This document shows, one piece after another, positions 44,101 to 55,387 of a stretch of 64,000 nucleotides of DNA. The stretch is from Scilla litardierei (taxonomy: Eukaryota; Streptophyta; Magnoliopsida; Asparagales; Asparagaceae). Position 1 is the first letter of the stretch. Each line of letters opens with the position of its first letter. The stretch covers positions 160,210,391-160,274,390 of the forward strand of contig CM061142.1 in NCBI GenBank assembly GCA_030789695.1, given 5' to 3'. The notes under the pieces were generated by a model. The model did no database searches. It was not told the DNA's origin and was given only the letters and a program-made list of their open reading frames with translations. A program made the position numbers and the translations under genes.

Positions 44101-46514
44101 CATTCACAGTAAAATAAAATACGTAAAAAGCATGAAATCAATAAGAAATATTGTGGTAATGCATTTAAACACATATATACTGCAAGAGAATACTTGATAA
44201 TTATGTTACGGTAACAAGTTTCATAGTATGATGTGTACTCTAGAAAACATACGTCCACAATTATCATTTAGACTTATGTTATGACAACAGATCAAATTTG
44301 TTTTCAAAGTTTATTTGTCCTCGGGGAGTAGCTAAATATACATAAGGTCAATTGACTTTCGTCGTTTAGACTAGATATGTATATATTTTATATGGCATAA
44401 GTTAATACCCATTCATATTGCAAAAAGCATTATGGGTCTTATCAGAACTTCTGGTCTGATATTGGGTTGTCATTGCATACTCCATGTCGAGGTATATCAT
44501 ATCTTCCCTTTCTCATTTTATTCAAGAATTCCCCTGTTTTCAGTCTTCCTTAAGGTCATTTATAAGGAAGAATGAATATTGGTCTTACGAAGTAGACATA
44601 TACAATGGAAATGAGTTAGTTTCTATATTTCCACTTTTCTAATTTATAAGAGACTTTTAAAAGTCTATTTGAATGCTTAAGTATGGTCTAATTGAGTCAT
44701 TCAAGTATTGTGTGGATATAGAATCATGCTCAAGGGAAAACAAATATGTGGCTACGAAATGTATAATTTCTCACTTATCTATTAAGACACGACTTCGGGC
44801 GTACACTTAAATTTAAGGCTAGATTAAATAATCATATCTTGTAAAGTGAGATTACTCTAAAAGAGTTTAGCGGTGTTATGACAACTGCTGGTGTCAATAT
44901 TGGTTTATATAAAGCATAAATCTGAGAGATTTATTTTACCGCAAAATGCATATCTCTAAAAGAAATCGCATAAATGGTTTTCGCATAATCCATCGTATTT
45001 GTTAATTTTTATTTTATTTGAGCAAAAGGGCGTTGACTTTTGATTTGATTTGAACTTCAGGTTAAATTTGTCAAAGTGAATACGATGTTAAACTATTTGA
45101 AATTATTGTTGGTTTGTTGTCATAAAACAATGTCATATTATGAGCATGGGTATAAGAATGGGATAAGCATATAAGTGTGCAATATGTAACATTTCATGAT
45201 TTATCATGCACATAATATAAAGCGTGTAAGGTTAAAAGGTATGCTTAATAAAATAGTTAAGAGAAACTAAATTATCCATGCAAACAATATCAACCATGTT
45301 GTATACACATGTTATTTATATGCTAAAAATGTGTGCTCAACTAACATGAATTGAGACATATATGTTGTATACACATGTTATTTATATGTTGCAGGTATAT
45401 AAATAATTTTATCTCAGACATATATTTATGCTACATGCATTAAAAATATATCATAGAGATTTTAGCATGCAAAATAAAATGTGCATCATAGAACATTAAA
45501 TATGCGGCAAGCATATAATTTTCTACATATGCATGTATTTATGCAACATGCATTTGTTTATTCATCACAAGCATTTAGTATGTGTAAAGGCAATTTCATG
45601 CTACATGGAATAAAAATATACAACATCCCACACATTTATAATGGGAAAAAATATTTTTGTTTAGTAATTAATCGGACCATGTGGAAACGTCATACCCCGT
45701 TAGCTTAGCTGACTAACGGGAGAGCGGTCTTAGGATCATCATAATTATTAAACGTAAAAATAATCAATTAATCCAAAAAATACGATTAGTGATGGTTTAC
45801 ACGTATGATGAATCAGATTTACGTGGAAAGAGAAAAAAATCGAACAGTAAATCCAATTAATTTCTAAAAACAGCCTTTAAAAACAGAAAAACCATAGTTA
45901 TGGTTTCGTTTTGACGAGGTACGCACGGGAAACGCGCATGCGCACGCGTCAGGCACGCGGCGGCGAGGTACGCACGTGCGCGGCAGGCGCGCGACGGCGG
46001 ACCGCACGTCAGGCACGGCGAACGCGCGGTGGTGGGTCGTGCCTCGCATTGCTGTGGGCCGCGCCTCGTGCGGTCGCTGGCCGCGCCTTAGGCACGGCGG
46101 CTCTTTGCGGGGCGCGCTCGCGTCGAGCGCGCGGGGGTGCCAAATCCTCCGGATTCATGGATTACGGAGGAAAAATTCAATTTTTATTGTAAAAATACAA
46201 TTTTTAATCTTCGAAACAACGTTTTTATCGTTTTTATCGCAAAAATATGATTTTTAGCGTCAAAAATGATATAGACACTCTTTTTGAAAAGAGATGTATA
46301 TATTAAAAATGTGTTTTTTCATTCAGATCTAAGCAAAAAAAAGATAGATCTAATTTAAAGTAAATCACAGATTCATTATCATGCACATGAAAAATTTAGA
46401 TCTAGAGGATAAAAGTTACCTCTAGATCCTACCCGCCAGATCTAGCGACGTTCGGTGAAGGAAGCCCTTTCGCGTCGCGATTCGTCCGTCGGCAGAGGTT
46501 CGGCTCAGCTGTGA
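44101..46514 (-). other. E3 gag position and leader, mostly unreadable
   Basis: AT-rich DNA from 44101 to about 45640 occupies the place of gag, but I find no Gag text or zinc knuckle. A 20-bp phrase (TATGTTGTATACACATGTTA) recurs near 45295 and 45360. The conserved leader box is at 45664-45750 and a CG-rich stretch with GCACG/GCGCG runs at 45910-46140, comparable in place to the GC-rich leader of E5. Confidence 0.5.
45664..45750 (-). promoter_or_regulatory. Conserved copia leader box with hairpin, E3 copy
   Basis: The sense strand is the reverse one: GACCGCTCTCCCGTTAG, a 9-base loop, CTAACGGG, then TATGACGTTTCCACATGGTCC. The stem is CCCGTTAG / CTAACGGG, 8 bp. Matching boxes are at 52970-53063 and 58422-58515. 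Confidence 0.6.
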
Positions 46515-46528
46515 GCATGCTGATAACG
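46515..46528 (-). promoter_or_regulatory. Probable primer-binding site of E3, non-standard
   Basis: On the reverse strand CGTTATCAGCATGC follows the LTR end directly. E5 has CATTATCAGCACGAGC at the same place. It is not the TGGTATCAGAGC site; the matching tRNA segment is not known to me. Confidence 0.5.
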
Positions 46529-46629
46529 TGTTGTGAGAAAAGGTTGACGGCTAGGAAACCCCTATCCTCATATATATAATAAACAATTTGGGTGGATACC
46601 CAATAGGCCCATTAACCCATCTCATAACA
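46529..46629 (-). repeat. E3 5' LTR (101 bp)
   Basis: Pairs with 32879-32980; followed by the TSD CTTTA at 46630-46634. Confidence 0.85.
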
Positions 46630-47622
46630 CTTTAGTAATTATTGGGTGGTTTTTCAACCTCACACCACATACATGCAGATGTTGGGCAGAGGTCATGATT
46701 ACTCCAAACCAAAAACCCTCATATGCTCGAAACAGCTGAGACATCAGCAATAAGCAAAAAGGTATTTACTTGCATAAATCAAAAACCATATACATGATCT
46801 TATAAACATGATGACTTATATAATCAAACCATATGGGTGTTATTGTCAATACGAGAAACCACAGAAACCTTTTTGCATTTAATTCTTCTTTTATAATTCT
46901 TGCATGTTAGTTTGCTGCATCACTGATAGGCCAAAAGACCGCTTTTGGCATACTCAGACCTGATGCTTCTTGTCATAGACCAAACCCCTTGTTTGTATCC
47001 TGCATGTGACTTCGCTTGCGTTCCAGCCTAACTTTCATGTCTTAAGCAGAATCCCATTTACGTATGACAAAGCCCCTTATACAATTCATAAGCATTCATA
47101 AGCATGTTTCCAACTTTATGGGGTTTTCCATGTATCTATATGAAATTTTCCAGTGCTGACGCATATATGTACTATTTTTATATTTTATATTTATTGTATG
47201 TGTTCTATACATCATATATGATCATCTTGCTGAAAATCAAGTGAATCCAATACTATTTGCCCTTCGAATCAATTGTTACAAATCCAACAATTCCAGAACA
47301 GTAGAACGTTTTATAATGAATGGATCGAGATCCAATCTCTCTGGTATTCACCTATATTTGGAATTTTGACATTTTAGAGTGTGTACAACAACATCAAAAT
47401 TTTCCAAAAACATAAGGAAAATAATTTTTGTGTGATGCAAACATGAAATTTCTTGCAAAGATTGAACATGAAAATGATCATATGAAAAAAAAAAATTTCC
47501 CAAGCAAATACGGGGAGAATGTATTATTTTTTGATTTGTTTACTAGGTTTAAACTGTTGGATGTTATGTACACATCCTAATACTTCAAAACAAAAATAAA
47601 AAAATCCGTAGTATTTGCCTCT
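46630..47622. other. Unassigned DNA between E3 and E5
   Basis: About 1 kb without a credible ORF, RNA gene or repeat that I recognise. It may be the original non-element DNA, or an element too old to read. Confidence 0.4.
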
Positions 47623-47768
47623 TGTTATGAATCAACTCCTTGGGGAGGAGCCCCCAACTCTGTATTTATAGGCAAAAGGTAGAATACAAAATGGGTTTAC
47701 AAAGATATGGGCCTATCTCTAGGATAGCCCAGAATCTCAACCAACCCGGTTTAAAACCGTTCACAACA
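47623..47768 (-). repeat. E5 3' LTR (146 bp)
   Basis: Pairs with 54337-54482. CTCCCCCTTATC at 47769-47780 beside it is the reverse of the polypurine tract. Confidence 0.9.
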
Positions 47769-48007
47769 CTCCCCCTTATCCATCCATAGGTGTGGACTCT
47801 GCTCGTGAATGCTTCAGGATTCTGAGCTTAGGTGAGTCTCACATGGGGTGGATACTTCAGGATCCTGAGTTGGTGAGATTTGCCTCGTTAAAACCTTTAG
47901 CTATGGAAAACCCACTGGGAAAAACCATAGTTAAGGAAAAAGAGTACAAACTCTGCCAAACTCCCCCTGATCTGTACAAGCCCTCAAGCTTGCAGATCTC
48001 TTAGGCG

Positions 48008-51000
48008 TCACATTCCAATCCTATGTACAAGTTTCCTAAAAGTGGCAGTAGGAAGGGCTTTAGTGAACAAATCTGCCAGATTGTCACATGATTGCACGTG
48101 TCTGATGTCGATCTTGCCATCTCTCTGTAGCTCGTGCGTCCAGAAGAACTTTGGTGAAATGTGCTTCGTTCTGTCACCTTTGATGAAGCCACCTCGTAAC
48201 TGAGCTATGCAAGTAGCATTGTCCTCGAACATTGTAGTAGGTTCGAGATCTCCAGTCTTCAGTCTAGTGGTAGACAAGATGTGGTGGACAACTGAGCGTA
48301 GCCAAACGCATTCTCTGCTCGCTTCATGGATGGCAATGATCTCAGAGTGATTGGATGAGGCGGCCGTCAAGGTTTGATTGATGGATCTCCAGGAAATGGC
48401 TGTCCCTCCGTAGGTAAACACGTACCCAGTCTGTGACTTTGCTTTGTGGGGATCAGACAAGTAGCCTGCATCAGCATAACCTGCAAGTATAGAGGATATT
48501 CCATTTTTGTAGAAGATTTACAAATCTGTAGACCCTTGGAGGTAGCGCAGAAGGTGCTTTACCCCGGTCCAGTGGCGCTGTGTGGGCGCTACACTGTATC
48601 TGGCTAGCAAATTTACTGCGAACGCTATGTCGGGACGCGTGCAGTTTGCCAGATATAGTAGTGATCCGATGGCACTCAGATATGGAACTTCTGGACCAAG
48701 TATATCCTCCCCCTCTTCCAGCGGCCAGAAGGGGTCTTTATGTGCATCCAGAGAGCGTACCACCATAGGTGTACTTAGTGGATGACATTAGTCCATATGG
48801 AATCTTTGCAACATTTTCTTTGTGTATGTGGTCTGATGTAGGAGGATTCCATCTTTTAGATGTTCAATCTGTAAGCCCATGCAGAATTTTGTTTTGCCTA
48901 GGTCTTTCATTTCAAATTCTTTTGTTAGGCTTATAGATACATCAGTGATCTCTTCAGGAGATCCTATGAGATTCAGATCGTCTACGTAGACAGCAATTAT
49001 TACGAATCCTTTTCCCTTTGTTCTTATGAAGATACAAGGGCAGACTTCATTGTTTGTGAATCCTTGTTGAACAAGGAACTCACTGAGTCGGTTATATCAC
49101 ATTCTTCCTGATTTTTTGAGACCATACAATGATCTTTGTAGCTTAACAGAATAGACGTCCCGAGGTCTACCTTTTAGTTTAGCAGGCATAGAAAAGCCAT
49201 CAGGAAGTTTCATGTATATCTCCTTGTCGAGATTGCCGTATAGATATGCAGTCACAACATCCATTAGCTGCATATCTAGGCCTTCCTTTGCTGTTAAGCT
49301 TATCAGGAATCTGAAAGTGATCGCATCCATGACCGGGGAGTATGTTTCGTCATAGTCTATTCCCGGTCTTTGGGAAAATCTTTGCGCTACAAGTCTAGCT
49401 TTGTAGCGTGCGATCTCATTATTTTCGTTTCTTTTTCTGACGAATACCCATTTATATCCCATAGGTTTGACACCAGTAGGTGTCTGGACTATTTGCCCAA
49501 AGACTTTTCGTTCCTGAAGCGAGTCCAGCTCGGCTTCTATTGCCTAATTCTACTTTGGCTAATCATCTCTACGTTTGCATTCAGCAACGGAGTGTGGTTC
49601 ATAATCATCATCGCTTCCGGCGATGTGAATGGCAATGTGAAACGCGAAGTCATCGTCGACGACTGTACTCTTTCTGTCCAATACCTCCCCTGTACGTATA
49701 TAATTCAATGATATTTCAGTTTCTCCCGGTAGTTCCTTTGCAGTGGATTCCGGGAGGGGAGAGGGTATGGACATGAGCTCGTTTCTCTGTGGGAGTATCG
49801 TCACAAGGTCTCCGGATATTTTTCTTTTTCTTGGATTTTTATCCTTGGCGCCTGGTGGTCTGCCTCTTTTCTGTTGAGGTGCAGCCACTTCTGCTGCTGG
49901 TGGATGCCTCCATCCTTTGGGATGTCAATCCTAGCTGGAGTATTCATAGCAAGGATGTGTGATCTGACAATCTTCTGGTTGTCAGTAAACGAATCCGGTA
50001 CTCTATGGACTGTGTCTTGGATGTGCAAGATCTTCCAGATCTCATCATCACATTGTTTTGTTACCGGATCGTAGTGGGTCAGAATTTTTGTATCCCACGT
50101 TAACATTTGCTTTGTGCTAGACTTTTCAATGTCTAGGCCCATTTTGGGGAAATACGTCTCATCAAAGTCGCAATCTTCAAGGCGTGCCTTAAAAGCGTCC
50201 CCCGTTTAGGGTTCTAGGTATCTTATAATGGAGGGCGAGTCATACCCTACGTAGATACATAGGCGACATTGAGGGCCCATCTTGGTCCTCTGGGGTGGTG
50301 CAATGGGGATATAAACTGCGCAGCCGAAGATTCTCAAGTGAGAGATGTTCGGCGGCGTTCCATATGCAAGTTGCATTGGAGATAGACTCTGACCTCTTGA
50401 GGGTCTTATTTTTATTAGTGATGTAGCATGCAAGATTGCATGTCCCCATGCATCCACTGGCAACTGGGATTTCATCAGCAATGGACGTGCGATCCATTGG
50501 AGTCTTTTAATTAGCGACTCAGCTAACCCATTCTGGGTGTGAACATGCGGCACTGGATGTTCAATTTAAATTCCCTTTGCCTGGCAATATTCTTGAAATG
50601 ACTGAGAGGTAAATTCCCCCGCATTGTCTAGACGTATTTTCTTGATTTGGTTGTCTGGAAAATGTGCCCGCAACTTTATTATTTGTGCCAATAGCTTTGG
50701 GAAAGCTAAGTTGCGGGTTGAAAGTAGACACACATACGAGTATTTCGAAGATGCATCAATCAGTACCATAAAGTACCGAAAGGGCCCACTAGGGGGGTGG
50801 ATAGGTCCACATATGTCTCTATGTAATCTTTCAAGGAAGCTAGGAGACTCGATATCCACTTTAAGTGGTGATGGCCTTGTTATTAATTTTCCCTTAAAGC
50901 AGGGTACACAAGGGAATTCTCCCTTCTAAAGAATCTTCTGGTTCTTCAGGTTATGCCCGTGGGTTTTTGATATAATGCGGTGCATCATCACAGATCTGGG

Positions 51001-51465
51001 GTGGCCAAGTCTATCGTGCCAAAGTAAGAATTTGGCCGATGTCGGGCACTTCAGGTGCTCCGTCAGGTTTGCTTCCTCTCTCTGAATATTTGTATGGTAG
51101 AGGCCTGATGAGAGGCTCTCAAAATGTTCAAGTATGGTTTTAACTCCATTTTCTTGAGACATGACATACAATAATTTATTTTCTTTTACATTTGCTGTTT
51201 CCAAGTGGAATCCGTTAAGACGGATATCTTTGAAACTTAATAAGTTTCTCTTCGAACTCGGAGAGTAAAGTGCATCTTTTATTTTTATTTCTGTTCCATT
51301 GGGGAGCAACAAGGTTGCATTCCCAGAACCTTCAATTATGTCCGATGGCCCTGAGATTGTGTTTACAGGGCTCTTATACGGAGTAATGCTATAAAAATAG
51401 CATTTGTGCTGAAGGATCGTATGTGTCGACACGCTGTCTACTAAGTAGTCATGAGAGCATCCCAT
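48008..51465 (-). pseudogene. pol: E5 pol: protease, integrase, RT, RNase H
   Basis: Protease at 51465-51240 has YLVDSVSTHTI, where the usual DSGST has lost its Gly. GAG-pre-integrase follows (FLLWHDRLGHP). Integrase core at 50859-50206 shows RDICGP, IRLDNAGEF and HTQNGLAESL, so all three acidic residues are present across two frame breaks. A linker covers 50142-49559. RT (49462-48770) has YKWVFVRKRNENNEIARYKA, DVVTAYLYGNLDKEIY and YVDD near 48985. RNase H (48766-48008) has SQTGYVF, NHSEIIAIHEAS and CDNLADLFTKALP. A TGA at 49097-49099 stops RT after SGRM; the same stop is present in E6b. Confidence 0.88.
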
Positions 51466-51591
51466 CTAAAAAGATGAGTAAACATTTGCATTTAGAAAAA
51501 CTAAATTTTATTCAACAGAATTCAAATTACATAAAAGCTCTTATAAAGTAGATTGTTCATACAATAAAATGCTAAGATAAATGAAAACAGG

Positions 51592-52527
51592 CTAATCAAG
51601 CATATCATCTGACTCGAAGTCTTTGGCTGTGAACTTGACTACATTGTTTGCAGCCACCAGGTTTGATTCAGCATTCTTTTTCTTGCACTGGGGTCCTGCA
51701 CACTCTGGACCAGTGGCCTTTCATGTCACAGCTATGGCACTGGTCTTCCCAATCCCTCTTGGGTGGGGGTGCATCATTGTTCTTATTATAATTCCTGCGC
51801 CAGGTGAACTTGCGCTTCCCTTCATTCTTTCTCTGCTGTGGTGGGCCCTTGGCTCTTTTTTGTTGTCCCCCTTTCTATGTTCTTTCATTTCTTTTATTGT
51901 CCCTCTTCCTTTTGGAGGAAGAGGCATGGTGAGCTTTTGATAGGGGGCAGTGCCGGGAGGGCGCATGTTGTGAGTGGCGAGGAGAAGCTCTCTGTTTTGC
52001 TCGGCCATGAGCAAACAGGACAGCAGATCTGAATATTTGGTGAACTTACGTTCACGGTATTGCTGTATGAGTATCGCATCCTTTTCATGGAAAGACGTAT
52101 ACGTCTTTTCCAACATGCGATCTTCTGAGACTTTTTCACCACACAACTTCAGGCGTGAGGTGATGCTAAAAAGTGCTGAGTTGTACTCAGCAATGGACTT
52201 AAAGTCCTGTAGTCTCAGGTTCTCTCACTCGTATCTCGCCATTGGGAGTATAACATCTTTCTGATGTTTAGATATATCCTCAAGGGCGGTCCATAGCTCC
52301 AGTGGATCTTCGACCGTAAGGTACTCAGCCTTTAAGGTCTTGTCCACGTGGCGGCGAATATAGATGATGGCTTGCGCCTTCTCTATATCACTAACATTTT
52401 CTTTTTTAGTCACAGCAGTGATGCGGGACTTAGCCAGCAGGTGAAACTTTACATCTAGCTGCCAGATTAGAGAGTTTCTACCTGATGCATCCAGCACTTC
52501 GAAGTCAACGCTTGTAATTTTAGCCAT
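51592..52527 (-). pseudogene. gag: E5 gag, broken
   Basis: It starts MAKITSVDFEVLDASGR at 52527 and runs open to 52225; the next stretch (52146-51721) continues with CGEKVSEDRMLEKTYTSF in another register. The zinc knuckle CHSCDMKGHWSRVC lies near 51700 in a further frame, followed by the end DMLD and TAG at 51592-51594. The order and text match the E6b gag, which helps to place the frame changes. Confidence 0.82.
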
Positions 52528-52969
52528 TTATCTAGCAGAGCACAAACATGCATGAATTAATAATTAATCAGAGAAAATTTTCATGCGGAGGCAATATTTA
52601 ACGAAAGGCTAAATGTGTGGATCGGCCAGTCCCACAAGAAAGAGTCCAAAAAGTCCACAGTCCAAATTATACAAATTTGCAGCTTTAAAATGAAAATACA
52701 ACTTTGAAAACCCCGTAGGTCCCATAAGAGATCTCGAGCTTCAAGCGTGGCCTCCGACTCCATGGAAGTTGGTCTTTTTTCTTTGACATTTACATAGGTT
52801 CCTCACTACAATTTCTCTCAAAAATAAAATAAAATTGCAGGAAATAAACTGTGGGACTAAACGGCCGATCCAAAAACCACATTTAGCAATTCATGCAGAA
52901 ATATTGTGCTCATCAACATTTTCAAACATCACAGGCAGTTATATTCACATGAGGATAAAAATATTTAAT

Positions 52970-53063
52970 CACTTAATAATTATTGGACCACTGGGCAACG
53001 TCATGCACCGTTAGGTTAGGTGACTAACGGCAGAGCGGTCGCAGGATCTTCCTAATTATTAAG
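52970..53063 (-). promoter_or_regulatory. Conserved copia leader box with hairpin, E5 copy
   Basis: Sense strand reads GACCGCTCTGCCGTTAG, loop TCACCTAAC, CTAACGG, then TGCATGACGTTGCCCAGTGG. The stem is CCGTTAG / CTAACGG. It is about 440 bp upstream of the gag start. Confidence 0.65.
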
Positions 53064-53369
53064 TTTTTAAATATGATGCACAACCACGCATATAATATCC
53101 ACATAATTTGCCAGAGATGTAAAGCATGTAAAAGAAAAATTACGATGCATGGGTTGTAAAGTAAATTGGGTTTAATCAATCAAATTGATTAAGAGCCCAA
53201 AAGAAACATTTTCGTTGAAGAAGGAAAAAGGTTTTTCCTTTTGAATCATCCCAAAAATCCCCCAAAAATCCCCAAAAATCCATAATTTGCCAGGTAATCG
53301 CCCTATAATTTACCGTGATTTTTCACGAATTTAGTTGCCCTTGGATGCCCCCCCTCCTTTTTTTTGAAT

Positions 53370-53560
53370 AGAGAAGTTGGCCTACGGGCTTCGGGCCGCA
53401 GGCCAAAAACTTTTTTTTATTAGCGAAATCGTCCTACGGGCCGATGCCCGCAGCCCGAAAATCTTTTTTTTCTTTTAATAATGAAATCGGCCTGCGGGCC
53501 GAAGCCCGCAGGCCGGCCTGCGGGCTTTGGGCCGCAGTCCGAAAAAATCCTTTTTTTTAT
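53370..53560 (-). repeat. GGCCTGCGGGC repeats in the E5 leader
   Basis: Four to five units of about 60 bp pair CTACGGGC or CTGCGGGC with GGGCCGCAGGCC, spaced by T-rich runs. Related text is at 57990-58060 in E6b. Confidence 0.7.
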
Positions 53561-53639
53561 TAGGAGTAGAAAAGCCCAATTTGGGCTTGGGGGGCGGCGA
53601 CGGCTAGGGTTTTCGCCGCCTCCTCCTCCTCATTCGTGA

Positions 53640-53990
53640 TTGCCGACGGCGGGCCCCCGATGGGGGGGCGAAGGGGCGGCCCCCCGCTGTGGACGGGGGG
53701 AACACCGGCGGCCCCCCGTTGCGGGCGGGGGGGGCGTCGGTGCGAGGGTGGCCCCCCGCTGCGGGCGGGGGGGACACCGGCGGCCCCCCGCTGCGGGCGG
53801 GGGGCATCGGGGCGAGGGCGGCCCCCCGCTTCGGGCGGGGGGGGGGGACACCGACGGCCCCGCCCCCGCTGCGGGCGGGGAGGGGGCGCGGGTCGTGGTT
53901 GGCGGCGGCGGCCGCCCTTTCGGGCGGTGCGGCGGCCACTCCCTCTGCTACGGGTAGGGGAGGCGAGGGGGTAGGAGCCGGCGACTAGCT
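53640..53990 (-). repeat. G-run tandem array in the E5 leader
   Basis: Units of about 40-45 bp contain GCGGGCGGGGGG and GGCGGCCCCCCGCTGC in plus orientation, at least six times. Runs of four or more G are spaced closely enough for quadruplexes on the plus strand, thus C-rich in the element RNA. Confidence 0.8.
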
Positions 53991-54320
53991 GCCAGCGGGC
54001 TAAAAGTTAGGGTTTAACCCCTAAAATTTGTATTTTTGGGATGAACGATCCGTCGTTTTCAAGGCGACAAATAATCCTCATATTGATCTTGTGAGATCAA
54101 GGGGAGGGGCAATCATACGTATGATTAAAAAACATTGTTTTTCTTGTGTTTACATCTATATCCTTCCTCCGGATATAGCGACGGTTGCGCGAAGCCCTTA
54201 CGCGGATGAAGACGCTCGTTTGAAGAAGCCTTGCACCGTGCTCGTGGATCTCCCGTCTCCTCTCGCCTTCGCCTTCGCAACGATCGGAAAAAAATTTTGA
54301 GGAAAGAAAAATTTTTAGAG

Positions 54321-54336
54321 GCTCGTGCTGATAATG
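54321..54336 (-). promoter_or_regulatory. Probable primer-binding site of E5, non-standard
   Basis: Reverse strand CATTATCAGCACGAGC directly after the LTR. I remember this text after LTRs of similar plant copia elements, but I cannot name the tRNA segment. Confidence 0.55.
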
Positions 54337-54482
54337 TGTTATGAATCAACTCCTTGGGGAGGAGCCCCCAACTCTGTATTTATAGGCAAAAGGGAGAATA
54401 CAAAATGGGTTTACAAAGATATGTGTCTATATCTAGGATAGCCCAGAATCTCAACCAACCCGGTTTAAAACCGTTCACAACA
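54337..54482 (-). repeat. E5 5' LTR (146 bp)
   Basis: Pairs with 47623-47768 and is followed by the TSD CCTCT. TGTATTTATAGGC inside recalls a TATA-like box but in plus orientation. Confidence 0.9.
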
Positions 54483-55387
54483 CCTCTTGATTAGATCGGT
54501 AAAGGATGTTATAATGTTCTAAAACTGTTAAATTCGTAATGGCTTCGTCGCTGATCAAATCATCCTAAATTTTAGCCACTATTTTTAATTGGGATATATG
54601 TACACATGCACACACACAAACGTGTGTGTGTATAGATTAAACATTGAATTATTTTCGAGAAAAGTAAATATTTTTCGCATCATCATCATCATATTTTAAG
54701 CTTGAGATAAATGGGTATCAAGTGGTTAAGGATGAGATTGCCTTCTTGGCCACCATCTAGGTCGTCCATACCTAATGTGGGCGTATGGGCCACACACCCA
54801 TGATGAATGATGAGCGGCTTAGATGGTGTCCAAGGTGGAAATCCTCTCCTTGGCCTGATACTCATTTATCTATTGATGCATGTTTGAAATTTGCAAAATA
54901 AAAGTAATATATTACATTTCTACATTTTATATATTTCATTTTCTAAGTTATAAAAGCCTATTTTGATGTACCAACCATTTATTGCACCGACAGGACAAAT
55001 AAATAAGATCGTCCAATGATGCAAAGAGCATTGAATGATGACCTTAAAAAACAAACCAATATAGCATAAACATGGCCCGATCGGCCTACTCAATGATTCA
55101 CACGGTTAAAATGTGAAGAGATGATAAGAACAAATGCCTTGTTGATGAGGGATGGCCCTCCGCAATAAATCCGAGGTCATTACGCGCAAGACTGTTCTCT
55201 AACTCGCTGTTTGGATTGGATATTTCATTTGTTTTCTTCAATTTGGCAATGAATTATTCAGCTCTGTTGATCTCTTGCTCTTTATCACACGTCTTATAAT
55301 TTTATTTCATTTAATTTTTTATAATTACTCTACTAAAGCTTGAATAATGCATTTTCAAATGCATTCATTATCTTTTGTATTGAGATT
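54483..55387. other. Unassigned DNA right of E5
   Basis: No gene seen. It contains an (AC)n/(GT)n palindromic microsatellite at 54604-54635, a (CAT)n run at 54679-54692 and the foldback at 54706-54870. Confidence 0.45.
54706..54870. mobile_element. MITE-like foldback, 165 bp
   Basis: The left arm GATAAATGGGTATCA and the right arm TGATACTCATTTATC are inverted copies, and the pairing continues inward with interruptions (CTTGGCCACCATC against GATGGTGTCCAAG). A clear TSD is not seen. It has no coding capacity. It is most likely a miniature inverted-repeat DNA transposon of undetermined superfamily. Confidence 0.6.

Larger units (their letters stand above)
32879..46629 (-). mobile_element. E3: decayed copia with very short LTRs, split by E4
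   Basis: LTRs of 102 bp (32879-32980) and 101 bp (46529-46629) begin TGTTGTGAG and end CATAACA. The TSD CTTTA is at 32874-32878 and 46630-46634. Inner ends fit a reverse-strand element: a polypurine-like CTTCCCGTTATCC by the left LTR and GCATGCTGATAACG by the right LTR. Coding remnants run RNase H, RT, linker (left of E4), then integrase and protease (right of E4), then a leader. LTRs differ at roughly 8% of sites, so it is older than E4 and E5. Confidence 0.8.
52528..54320 (-). other. E5 leader region
   Basis: No gene. On the reverse strand, from the primer site to gag, it holds: a coding-like scrap, the G/C repeat array (53640-53990), short GGCCTGCGGGC repeats (53370-53560), an A/C-rich stretch, the conserved hairpin box (52970-53063) and AT-rich DNA. 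ORFs over the GC-rich part exist in five frames and are not credible. Confidence 0.65.
47623..54482 (-). mobile_element. E5: copia element with 146-bp LTRs, reverse strand
   Basis: LTRs 47623-47768 and 54337-54482 start TGTTATGAATC and end TTCACAACA. The TSD CCTCT is at 47618-47622 and 54483-54487. The LTRs differ at about 4-5 of 146 sites. The order on the reverse strand is: leader, gag, protease, integrase, linker, RT, RNase H, polypurine tract. All genes are broken but readable. It belongs to the same family as E3, E6a and E6b. Confidence 0.92.

Noticed and set aside
44101..45640. gag gene of E3
   Set aside because: The position is right but no Gag motif or zinc knuckle can be read in any frame.
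46630..47622. Host gene exons in the unassigned DNA
   Set aside because: No frame longer than background with codon-like composition; splice-like signals alone are not enough.
53604..53988. Gly/Arg/Pro-rich ORFs around 100 codons on both strands
   Set aside because: Products of the G-run array in the E5 leader; at least five overlapping frames are open.
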